From: CAZKMM01 sp964553915
Lineage (GTDB): Bacteria; RBG-13-61-14; DRUE01
Length of the DNA: 14,152 nucleotides
Direction of reading: 5' to 3'
Assembly: GCA_964553915.1 (NCBI GenBank)
Contig: CAZKMM010000070.1
Span: 1 to 14,152, forward strand
Part shown: positions 5,863 through 12,060 of the stretch, one piece after another
How the letters are laid out: every line of letters begins with the position of its first letter
Numbering within the stretch: position 1 is the first letter of the stretch
The notes under the pieces: model-generated
The model's database searches: none
Seen by the model: only the letters and a program-made list of their open reading frames with translations
What the model was told of the DNA's origin: nothing
Position numbers and translations under genes: made by a program

Positions 5863-7245
5863 TTATTCTTGAACTTTGATTTCTATTACCTGCCCATCTG
5901 GTCTCTGACAGTCAATAGTAAAATGAGCAGAAAATTCCCGCTCAGGAATTTTGAGCAAATAATCTCCGCAAAAACCCTGAAGGTTTATTTTTCCCTCCCG
6001 GTCAGTTTTTCCTTCAAAATTCGTCCACCACTTTTCCTTAATCAAATGATAAAGACGGTAATACGCGGGTTTGGGAGAAAGGTCTTTTCTTACCAGACCA
6101 GCTGGAGCCCCCATCCAGGCATTATAATCGCTTAAATCCCACCAGGTAATCGCCTCTACTGAAGGATGGCTAAAAAGCAGAGTGTAAAATTTTTCTACAT
6201 ATTCCGCCTGCTTTTTTTCTCCCTCTGGAGTAGTTTTCCAATCAGTCCAATCCTCGGGCACCGGGGAAAGAATCCATCTCTTTTTCCCGCTGATTACCGT
6301 GACCTCGGAAAATTGAAGGGGAAGACCAAGCCGGGCATAACGCTCGCATACTCTCCAGAGCTGGTTCATAGACCATTTTCCAACAAGATGGGTATGAGTT
6401 TGAATCCCAACCGCATCAAAATCTCCACCAGAGTTTTTAAGCTCAGAAAGAAAGCGATAGTAGGAGAAGGGATAATGTTTTATGGGGTCAAAAATCAGCT
6501 TAAAGGTCTTTTTAGGAAATAATACCCCGGCAAAAGACCAGTATCCAAATTTCACATTGTAATCATTGATAATCAGATGAGCTTGAGCACCCGCAGACCT
6601 TGTCCATTCCAGAGCTTTCTTGCAGGCAGAAACCGGTCCCTGGGGATTTTCCCAATTTGCTACCGGGGTATCAAAAACCCAGCTAACTGTAGGCTCATTG
6701 ACCACATCCCAGTATTCTATTTCTGGAAATTCAGAAACCAGCTCCAGAATTCTCTTTTTCAGGATTACCTCTACCTGCTCTGGCTCATCAGGAAGCCAAT
6801 CCGGATTCCCTGCCGGAAAATGCCAGATTAAAGGATGCCCTTTTATCTTAATCTGATTTTCTTTACACCATTTAACCATTTCCTTAAGCCGAGCTTCCTG
6901 AGTTTTACCAGACTCTGGCTGATACTGGCGAAAATAAAATGGCACCGTCGCATAATTAAATAAAGCTTTCCAGAGCTCTAAATAGCGCTGATTCTCTTCA
7001 GGAGTGGGCAGTTTCCCGAACAAATACAAATTACATCCAAAAAGGAACTGATGCCTTTGCATTTTTATTATCACCTGAGTGTCCGATACTGGATTATTAT
7101 CCCGGTCAATAAGCTGAACCATCACCTGCCGGGTGCGGTATTGCTTGATTCTCTCCTCTGCCCGGTCAAGAGGCTTTATCCCCGCCAGAGAACCAGAGCT
7201 TAAAAATAATAAAAGGATTATTAAACCGCTTTTATTCAGCCTCAT
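5863..7245 (-). CDS. Secreted GH10-family glycoside hydrolase (endo-beta-1,4-xylanase-like)
   Basis: A 460-residue protein beginning with a signal peptide (MRLNKSGLIILLLFLSSGSLAG). A short beta domain (QVMVQLIDRDNNPVSDTQV, 39-57) precedes a GH10 barrel: KGHPLIWH (135-142), WDVVNEP with acid/base Glu184, QTHTH (282-286), SEV with nucleophile Glu314, and ITWWDLSD near the end. About 50 C-terminal residues form another small beta module. The nucleophile strand reads LPLQFSEVTV rather than the canonical ITELDV, so this is a divergent GH10 and xylan is only the likely substrate. The ATG at 7245 is chosen because the signal peptide begins there and AGGA sits 7 bases upstream; a longer frame would put 25 charged residues first. 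The gene starts 14 bases inside scpB, an unusual neighbour for a secreted hydrolase. Confidence 0.85.
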   Translation of the reverse strand: MRLNKSGLIILLLFLSSGSLAGIKPLDRAEERIKQYRTRQVMVQLIDRDNNPVSDTQVIIKMQRHQFLFGCNLYLFGKLPTPEENQRYLELWKALFNYATVPFYFRQYQPESGKTQEARLKEMVKWCKENQIKIKGHPLIWHFPAGNPDWLPDEPEQVEVILKKRILELVSEFPEIEYWDVVNEPTVSWVFDTPVANWENPQGPVSACKKALEWTRSAGAQAHLIINDYNVKFGYWSFAGVLFPKKTFKLIFDPIKHYPFSYYRFLSELKNSGGDFDAVGIQTHTHLVGKWSMNQLWRVCERYARLGLPLQFSEVTVISGKKRWILSPVPEDWTDWKTTPEGEKKQAEYVEKFYTLLFSHPSVEAITWWDLSDYNAWMGAPAGLVRKDLSPKPAYYRLYHLIKEKWWTNFEGKTDREGKINLQGFCGDYLLKIPEREFSAHFTIDCQRPDGQVIEIKVQE

Positions 7246-7828
7246 TTTCTTTTCCTGAGGATTCTGTTTCAGCTTTAAAAAGTTCGCTTTGCTCTGCTTT
7301 TTCTTCCATCTCTTCCGCAAACTCTTCTGGAGAAGGAAGGTCTGCTAAACTTTTCAGCCGGAAGAATTCCAGAAATTTCTGGGTGGTGCCGTAAACCAGG
7401 GGTCTTCCCGGAACATCCTTTCTTCCCATTACCTGAATCAAACCATATTCTAAAAGGGTGCGGATTACCCCGCTGGAATCCACTCCCCGAATCTCATCTA
7501 TTTCCAGCCTGGTGATGGGCTGGCGGTAGGCAATAATAGCAAGGGTCTCCAGGGCAGGTCTGGTTAATCTAGCTGGACGGGTCTTAATCAGCTTAAGCAG
7601 ATATTCTGCATTTTCCCGGGCGGTCTCAAACTGATACCCGCCAGCTACTTCTACAATCCTGATTCCCCTGCCCTGCTCCTGATACTCCTGAGCCAGCTCG
7701 GAAATAATCTGGCGAAGTTCCTTTTTTTCCACTCCCTCCAGAATCTGGGAAATTCTTTCCAGGCTCATCGGCTCGCCAGAGACAAAAAGCAGGCTCTCAA
7801 TGATTGAGCGAATCCTTGTCTTATCCAA
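7232..7828 (-). CDS. scpB: ScpB, segregation and condensation protein B
   Basis: A 198-residue protein with the two winged-helix domains of ScpB: IESLLFVSGEPMSLERI (10-26) starts the first, and RLTRPALETLAIIAYRQPIT (about 87-106), followed by GRKDVPGRPLVYGTT, marks the second. ScpB dimers join ScpA and the SMC ATPase to condense and separate chromosomes. The start is TTG (7826-7828), supported by GGGGAGGAA 6 bases upstream that lies inside the end of scpA; the scpA stop is one base before the TTG, so translation is coupled. The acidic tail is poorly conserved, and its last codons overlap the hydrolase start. Identification is secure. Confidence 0.93.
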   Translation of the reverse strand: MDKTRIRSIIESLLFVSGEPMSLERISQILEGVEKKELRQIISELAQEYQEQGRGIRIVEVAGGYQFETARENAEYLLKLIKTRPARLTRPALETLAIIAYRQPITRLEIDEIRGVDSSGVIRTLLEYGLIQVMGRKDVPGRPLVYGTTQKFLEFFRLKSLADLPSPEEFAEEMEEKAEQSELFKAETESSGKENEAE

Positions 7829-7829
7829 T

Positions 7830-8627
7830 TTATTCCTCCCCTGAATATAAACCGCTCAGGTGCCCGGAATCCAGCCTTTTATCATCCGGAGCAACTGCCC
7901 GGCGAATTAAAATCGGACCAAAATTATAAGATTGTAAAGCTCTTACCATTTGAAGCCGAATCAATTCCAAGAGCGCCAGAAAAGTTGCCACCAGCTCAGA
8001 GCGAGTAAGTGCCTCAGAAAAAAGGCTCTCAAATTCTACCTCCTCCTGAGTTTTAAGCAGATTTAAAATCTGGTGAATTTTATCCACCACCCGCACCCGC
8101 TCGCTGACAATCTTTCTTATATCCAGAGCTTTCCTCCGCTTTAAAAGCTCCTGAAAAGCATCTAAAAGCTGAAAAATATCCACCTCGGCAAATTCTATCC
8201 TCTCAGGCTTTTTCTCCTCTGCCAGCTCCTGCAGGCTCGCCGGGTCAAACCTCCGAACAAAAACCTCTTTTCCTACCTGCTCCCGCTCTGCCAGAGCCTG
8301 TGCCAGAAATTTATAACGCTGATATTCCAAAAGCTTCTCCACCAGTTCCCGACGAGGGTCTTCTTCTTGCTCCTCTTCTTCACTTCTGGGAAGAAGAAGC
8401 CGACTCTTAATATGAGAAAGAGTGGAAGCCATTACCAGAAATTCTCCTGCTACCTCCAGATTCAGGCTCTTCATCAGCTCCAGATACTGCTGATACTGCT
8501 CCACAATTAAATTGATGGGAATATCATAAATGTCTATTTCATTCTTTCGGATTAAATAAAGAAGCAAATCCAGAGGTCCTTCAAAAATCTCCAGCCGAAC
8601 CTGATATGGCTCTTCCTCCAAACCCAT
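7830..8627 (-). CDS. scpA: ScpA, segregation and condensation protein A
   Basis: A 265-residue kleisin. The N-terminal SMC-binding region has the family motif VRLEIFEGPLDLLLYLIRKN (10-29) and IDIYDIPI (31-38); FLVMASTLSHIKSRLLLP follows, and the C-terminal winged helix that binds the other SMC head begins near TFLALLELIRL. It bridges the SMC dimer together with ScpB. The ATG at 8627 is preferred over an in-frame ATG 69 bases upstream because GAGGA stands about 8 bases before it and the longer form would overlap trpS with non-conserved residues. It begins 2 bases after the trpS stop. The linker is charged, with an EEEEQEED run. Confidence 0.93.
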   Translation of the reverse strand: MGLEEEPYQVRLEIFEGPLDLLLYLIRKNEIDIYDIPINLIVEQYQQYLELMKSLNLEVAGEFLVMASTLSHIKSRLLLPRSEEEEQEEDPRRELVEKLLEYQRYKFLAQALAEREQVGKEVFVRRFDPASLQELAEEKKPERIEFAEVDIFQLLDAFQELLKRRKALDIRKIVSERVRVVDKIHQILNLLKTQEEVEFESLFSEALTRSELVATFLALLELIRLQMVRALQSYNFGPILIRRAVAPDDKRLDSGHLSGLYSGEE

Positions 8628-8629
8628 TG

Positions 8630-9613
8630 CTAAATCCTCATTGCTTTTCTTACCAGCTCCATTGTCTCCTGGGCAAAATCTCGGGCTTTTTTGCAACCCT
8701 CTTCAATAATTTCCTCAATCTCCTCGGGATGCTTTTGAAAATGAGCCCGTTTTTCCCGAACCGGTTCCAGCTCTTCTATCACCCGGGGAATTAATTTCCT
8801 CTTGCAATCCAGGCACCCAATCCCCGCGGTTTTACATCCCTCTATTACCCACTGCCGGGTCTCTTCATCGGTAAAGATTTTGTGCAGGTCATAAACCGGA
8901 CATTTTGCCGGGTCTCCCGGGTCGGTTCTTCTTTTTCGGGCAGGGTCAGTAATCATAGTTTTTAATTTTTGCTCAATTAGTTCTGGAGGGTCTGCAAGAA
9001 AAATGGCATTATTATAGCTTTTACTCATTTTTCTTCCATCAGTTCCGGGCACCCGGGGCACCTCGGTTAAAAGTGCATCAGGCTCGGGGAAAATTGGCTC
9101 ATAGAGATTATTAAACCTTCTTGCCAGCTCCCGGGTCAGCTCAATATGAGGAACCTGGTCTTCTCCTACCGGCACCCCATGAGCCCGATACATTAAAATA
9201 TCCGCGGCTTGAAGAACCGGATAGCCCAAAAATCCATAAGTGCCCAGCTCCCTGCCGGTCTCCTTTTGAAATTCCTTATAACTGGGAACCCGCTCCAGAC
9301 GAGAAACCGAAACCAGCATTCCAAGAAGTAAATATAACTCCGCGTGCTCCTTAATTTTTGATTGAATGAAAATTACGCTCCGGTTCGGGTCTATTCCCAC
9401 TGCCAGCCAGTCTATAATCATCTCTTGGGTGGAAGGGCGAATAATCTCGGTGTTTTCAAATTCTGTGGTTAAGGCGTGCCAGTCCGCAACAAAGTAATAA
9501 CACTGATACTCCTCCTGAAGAGCCACCCAGTTCTTTAAAGCCCCAAACAAATGCCCCAGATGAAGCGAACCGGTTGGTCGGTTCCCGCTTAAAATCCTCT
9601 TTTTCTCTCCCAT
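8630..9613 (-). CDS. trpS: Tryptophanyl-tRNA synthetase, Fe-S cluster type
   Basis: A 327-residue class I aminoacyl-tRNA synthetase that charges tRNA(Trp). ATP-binding HIGH is HLGH at 18-21, KMSKS is at 195-199, and the tryptophan-pocket region YPVLQAADILMY and GEDQ (150-153) are typical. Four cysteines, C238, C260, C267 and C270, give C-x21-C-x6-C-x2-C, close to the pattern that holds a [4Fe-4S] cluster in Thermotoga maritima TrpRS, in the anticodon-recognition region. GCGGGAGGAGGAG directly before the ATG is a very strong ribosome site. It is first in the minus-strand operon trpS-scpA-scpB-GH10-DUF77. Confidence 0.95.
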   Translation of the reverse strand: MGEKKRILSGNRPTGSLHLGHLFGALKNWVALQEEYQCYYFVADWHALTTEFENTEIIRPSTQEMIIDWLAVGIDPNRSVIFIQSKIKEHAELYLLLGMLVSVSRLERVPSYKEFQKETGRELGTYGFLGYPVLQAADILMYRAHGVPVGEDQVPHIELTRELARRFNNLYEPIFPEPDALLTEVPRVPGTDGRKMSKSYNNAIFLADPPELIEQKLKTMITDPARKRRTDPGDPAKCPVYDLHKIFTDEETRQWVIEGCKTAGIGCLDCKRKLIPRVIEELEPVREKRAHFQKHPEEIEEIIEEGCKKARDFAQETMELVRKAMRI

Positions 9614-9752
9614 CTCCTCCTCCCGCTTTTTATGTTTCCCTTATTTTAACAGAACTTTTCCTCGGAAAAAATATGAAGCTTAACAAAAATTATTGACAGA
9701 AACTCAAATATCTTATAAAAACATTTTAAACCGATAATCCCAAAGGCGGGTA
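9614..9752. other. Divergent intergenic control region, trpS / hydrolase remnant
   Basis: This 139-base AT-rich stretch is the longest gap in the window and must hold promoters for both directions. A plus-strand promoter candidate is listed separately. For trpS only a weak minus-strand -10 (TAAAAT, reading 9648 to 9643) without a good -35 is visible. A short perfect inverted repeat TTTTCC-TC-GGAAAA lies at 9656-9669. No RNA gene or terminator is evident. Confidence 0.5.
9693..9719 (+). promoter_or_regulatory. Candidate sigma70 promoter for the hydrolase remnant and esterase
   Basis: A perfect -35 TTGACA (9693-9698) is followed by TATAAA (9714-9719) after 15 bases, shorter than the ideal 17. 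The ribosome site AAAGGCGGG and the ATG at 9753 follow 23-33 bases later. It probably also drives the esterase, because no other promoter is seen before 10084. Confidence 0.5.
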
Positions 9753-10035
9753 ATGAAAAAAACTATAAAAACTACTCTTTTTCTCTCCACGCTGATTTTC
9801 TTTTTTGCTCTTCACTGCCGGGGAGCTGGGGAATTTATCTTTGCTCTATCTCAGGGAGATGAAAAGGCTCTTTCTTATCTAATTGAGCTGGGAATCAAAT
9901 GGGCACGGGTGAATATCTCCTGGAAAGAGGTAATGCCTGAACTTAAAGACCCGCTCCTTAGCTTAAAACAGGTGAAAACTCATCCAGAACCGGTTGAAGG
10001 ATTAAGCCATAAGACTGACTGGTCAAAAATAGACC
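9753..10035 (+). pseudogene. Truncated secreted glycoside hydrolase (N-terminal remnant)
   Basis: The frame starts with a good ribosome site (AAAGGCGGG) and a signal peptide (MKKTIKTTLFLSTLIFFFAL, Cys-containing cleavage region). It then reads like the start of a TIM-barrel glycoside hydrolase: YLIELGIKWARVNISWKEVMPE and later TDWSKID, which in such enzymes normally follow each other within a few residues (W..VEPE.G.YDWS.ID). About 23 residues containing HPEPVEG interrupt this, and after WSKID the homology-like sequence stops and only the low-complexity esterase leader follows. The frame stays open to 10151, overlapping the esterase, but residues past ~94 look meaningless. A complete barrel needs 300 or more residues, so no active enzyme is encoded. 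The exact family (GH5-, GH39- or GH42-like) cannot be told. Confidence 0.65.
9957..10013. repeat. Palindromic 'HPEPVEG'-type interspersed repeat inside the remnant
   Basis: The core CATCCAGAACCGGTTGAAGG (9981-10000) contains the perfect palindrome AACCGGTT and reads H-P-E-P-V-E-G in the remnant's frame. It resembles the widespread bacterial repeat of the form CATCCTGAGCCTGTCGAAGG, differing at a few positions. Outer arms CTTAGCTTAA (9957-9966) and TTAAGCCATAAG (10002-10013) are imperfect inverted repeats. The span is 57 bases, divisible by three, and leaves the frame open. Only one copy is in the window, so the repeat call rests on recalled similarity. Confidence 0.5.
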
Positions 10036-10083
10036 ACAAGCAAAATAGAAATAACCCAAAACCAAAAGGAAAGGAGAAGAGAA

Positions 10084-11685
10084 ATGAAAAAGAGATGTCT
10101 GCTCGGATTAATTTTTCTGGGACTTTTTATCTCTTCTTTTGCTTTAGCTGAAGACTTCTGCGAAAAACCAGTAATGACCGAATCCGGCTTGGTTCAGGGA
10201 GAGAGTGAGAAAGAAGCAGAGGTATGCGTATGGAGGGGAATCCCCTACGCTCAACCCCCGGTCGGGGAACTTCGCTGGAGGGCACCTCAACCCCATCAGC
10301 CCTGGCAGGGAGTGCGAAAAACTACTAAATGGGCACCTAAATGTATGCAAAAAGGAATAATGAAACTGCTCAATGCCGACCCTTCCGGCAAGATGAGTGA
10401 AGATTGTTTATATCTTAACATCTGGCGACCGAAGAAGCCTGGAAAATACCCGGTGATGGTCTGGATTCATGGTGGAGGATATGTTGGCGGAACCGGAAAC
10501 ACCCCTAATTATTGGGGAGACCGACTTGCAGAACAGGGCATTGTGGTTGTGAGCTTTAACTATCGTCTGAATGTCTTTGGCTTTTTTGCTCATCCCAAGC
10601 TCAGGGAAGAAGACCCCAATCAGAGCACCGGAGGATACGGCACTTTAGACCAGATTTTTCTACTTCGCTGGGTTCAAAACAACATTGCCAATTTCGGGGG
10701 CGACCCGAATAATGTCACAATTTTTGGAGAATCTGCTGGAGGATGGAGCATCTGCACCCTTTTAGCCACTCCTCTGGCAAAAGGGCTATTCCATCGGGCA
10801 ATTCTGGAAAGTGGAGGATGTGTGGCAAGCACAGATTTAGAAACCGGCTACCAGCAGGCAAAAGAAATTGCCCAGAAAGTAGGATGTGATTTTGAAGACT
10901 TGGATTGTCTCAGAAAAGTTCCGGCAAAAAAACTTTTGAGAAAATCTCTTCAAGGACCTTTTGCAATGGAATTCTTCCCCCGACACGATAATTATATCCT
11001 CACCGCTACCCCCATAGAAATGATTCGTGCCGGGAATTATAACCGGGTGCCATTTATTGCCGGAAGCAATAAAAATGAATTTGGAATGCTGGTGGGACTG
11101 GCACCTCAACTTTATTTCGCCTCTCCCAAAAAATATAAGAAAAAAATGATTTCTTTGGTGGGAGCTCGAGAGGAAGAAGCAGAGGAACTGGTCCGGCTGT
11201 ATCCCTTGGACGAATTTGAGAATAAACCGAGAAAAGCTTATGGAGCAATGGTCAATGACATTACCATTTGCTGTCCCACATATCTGGGTTTAGAAGCTGT
11301 GGCAGAAAAACAGACTGGCGTGTATTACTATCGGTTTGATTATGGTCCGGGACTGCACTCAACTGAGATACCTTTCGTCTTCAATACCCTTGACCGCCCA
11401 CCGGCTTCCCGGCTCCTTCCGAGAAAACTTCGCCGGGAGGGTAAAGAACTGGCAGAGCTGGTTCAGGCTTACTGGGTAAATTTTGCTCGCACCGGTAATC
11501 CCAATGCTCCTTCTTTGCCCAACTGGCCGGAGTTTAGACCGGACCAGCAGTTAATCCTGGTGCTGGATAAACCGCCCAGAGCCGAATCCGCCGAGATGGA
11601 AGAGCGCTGTGAAGCCTGGGAAAAGCTCTCCCAGCGGATTTCTTATGTGGATTTTCTTTCCCAGATGATGGAACTAATTCCTTAA
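10084..11685 (+). CDS. Secreted type-B carboxylesterase
   Basis: A 533-residue alpha/beta-hydrolase of the carboxylesterase/cholinesterase family. The signal peptide is 1-22 (KKR start, ALA|EDF cleavage). Family blocks appear in order: VWRGIPYAQPPVGELRW (49-65), EDCLYLNIWRP (106-116), oxyanion-hole IHGGGYVGG (128-136), nucleophile elbow FGESAGG with Ser217, acid Glu332 in GSNKNEF, and His425 in GLHSTEIPFVF. All three catalytic residues are present and the length is normal. It hydrolyses carboxylic esters outside the cytoplasm; the natural substrate is unknown, with acyl groups on plant polysaccharides a guess from the GH10 nearby. AAGGAG 7 bases before the ATG supports the start. It follows the hydrolase remnant and probably shares its promoter. 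Confidence 0.92.
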   Translation: MKKRCLLGLIFLGLFISSFALAEDFCEKPVMTESGLVQGESEKEAEVCVWRGIPYAQPPVGELRWRAPQPHQPWQGVRKTTKWAPKCMQKGIMKLLNADPSGKMSEDCLYLNIWRPKKPGKYPVMVWIHGGGYVGGTGNTPNYWGDRLAEQGIVVVSFNYRLNVFGFFAHPKLREEDPNQSTGGYGTLDQIFLLRWVQNNIANFGGDPNNVTIFGESAGGWSICTLLATPLAKGLFHRAILESGGCVASTDLETGYQQAKEIAQKVGCDFEDLDCLRKVPAKKLLRKSLQGPFAMEFFPRHDNYILTATPIEMIRAGNYNRVPFIAGSNKNEFGMLVGLAPQLYFASPKKYKKKMISLVGAREEEAEELVRLYPLDEFENKPRKAYGAMVNDITICCPTYLGLEAVAEKQTGVYYYRFDYGPGLHSTEIPFVFNTLDRPPASRLLPRKLRREGKELAELVQAYWVNFARTGNPNAPSLPNWPEFRPDQQLILVLDKPPRAESAEMEERCEAWEKLSQRISYVDFLSQMMELIP

Positions 11686-11738
11686 AACTGTAGCTGGGGA
11701 ATTATCCGCCGGGGATTTATTTAACTGCTCTTGACCGC

Positions 11739-11744
11739 TATAAT
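11739..11744 (+). promoter_or_regulatory. Candidate -10 box for a near-leaderless transcript
   Basis: A perfect TATAAT ends 7 bases before the ATG at 11752. A transcript started from it would begin at or next to the start codon. There is no convincing -35 at 16-18 bases and no Shine-Dalgarno site, so both leaderless translation and chance occurrence in AT-rich DNA are possible. Confidence 0.3.
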
Positions 11745-11751
11745 TATAAAG

Positions 11752-12060
11752 ATGAAAGATAACTATCAATGTTCGTTTTGTAAAAGGAAGGTTAAAAGCA
11801 CTATACACTCTCGCTCCCTCCCGGAGGGATATTCAGTAGATTATTATCTGGTCTGGACCGGAAAGCTCACGCCAATGATAATGAAAAATCCCAGAGATGA
11901 GCGGGAGGTGATTCAGTTTTTCCGGCTGGAGCAAGCCCGTCCTTTAATTGCCTGTGTTGATTGCTATAAAAAAGACGAGGTGAAAAAAGAATTAGAAAAA
12001 GCCTTCAAAGAAGTGCCTCAGACCTCATTACTGGAAGCAGATGAAGAGGAAGAAGAATGA
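11752..12060 (+). CDS. Small zinc-ribbon-like protein of unknown function
   Basis: I do not recognise a named family. The 102-residue protein has two CxxC pairs, C7/C10 (YQCSFCKRK) and C68/C71 (IACVDCYKK), which could hold one zinc ion across a 57-residue insert containing strands (VDYYLVW) and a conserved-looking patch (TPMIMKNPRDEREVIQFF). It ends in an acidic tail (EADEEEEE) and is surely cytoplasmic. The ATG at 11752 starts 5 residues before the first cysteine; a TTG at 11731 would add seven residues and also lacks a good ribosome site, so the start is uncertain. Its stop overlaps the peptidase start by 4 bases (ATGA), implying co-expression. It may be an adaptor or regulator for the downstream genes, but nothing in the sequence shows that. 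Confidence 0.7.
   Translation: MKDNYQCSFCKRKVKSTIHSRSLPEGYSVDYYLVWTGKLTPMIMKNPRDEREVIQFFRLEQARPLIACVDCYKKDEVKKELEKAFKEVPQTSLLEADEEEEE

Noticed and set aside
6166..6522. 118-codon open frame on the plus strand opposite the GH10 gene
   Set aside because: The opposite strand encodes clear GH10 motifs across this whole stretch; the plus frame shows no domain and is a by-product of that codon use.
7246..7320. Longer N-terminus for the GH10 protein (25 extra residues)
   Set aside because: The extension is lysine-rich, lies within scpB, lacks a ribosome site and would bury the signal peptide; the ATG at 7245 has AGGA at proper spacing.
8628..8696. Longer N-terminus for ScpA (23 extra residues)
   Set aside because: The extension overlaps trpS and matches nothing typical of ScpA, while the ATG at 8627 has a GAGGA site and begins just before the family motif.
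9946..10015. Direct repeat AAGAC on both sides of the palindromic repeat as a target-site duplication
   Set aside because: The repeat unit would be 65 bases, and removing it breaks the hydrolase frame, so the five-base match is probably chance.
11686..11751. Terminator between esterase and zinc-ribbon gene
   Set aside because: Only a 4-bp ATCC/GGAT pairing around GCCGG is visible, with no long T tract of the kind needed.
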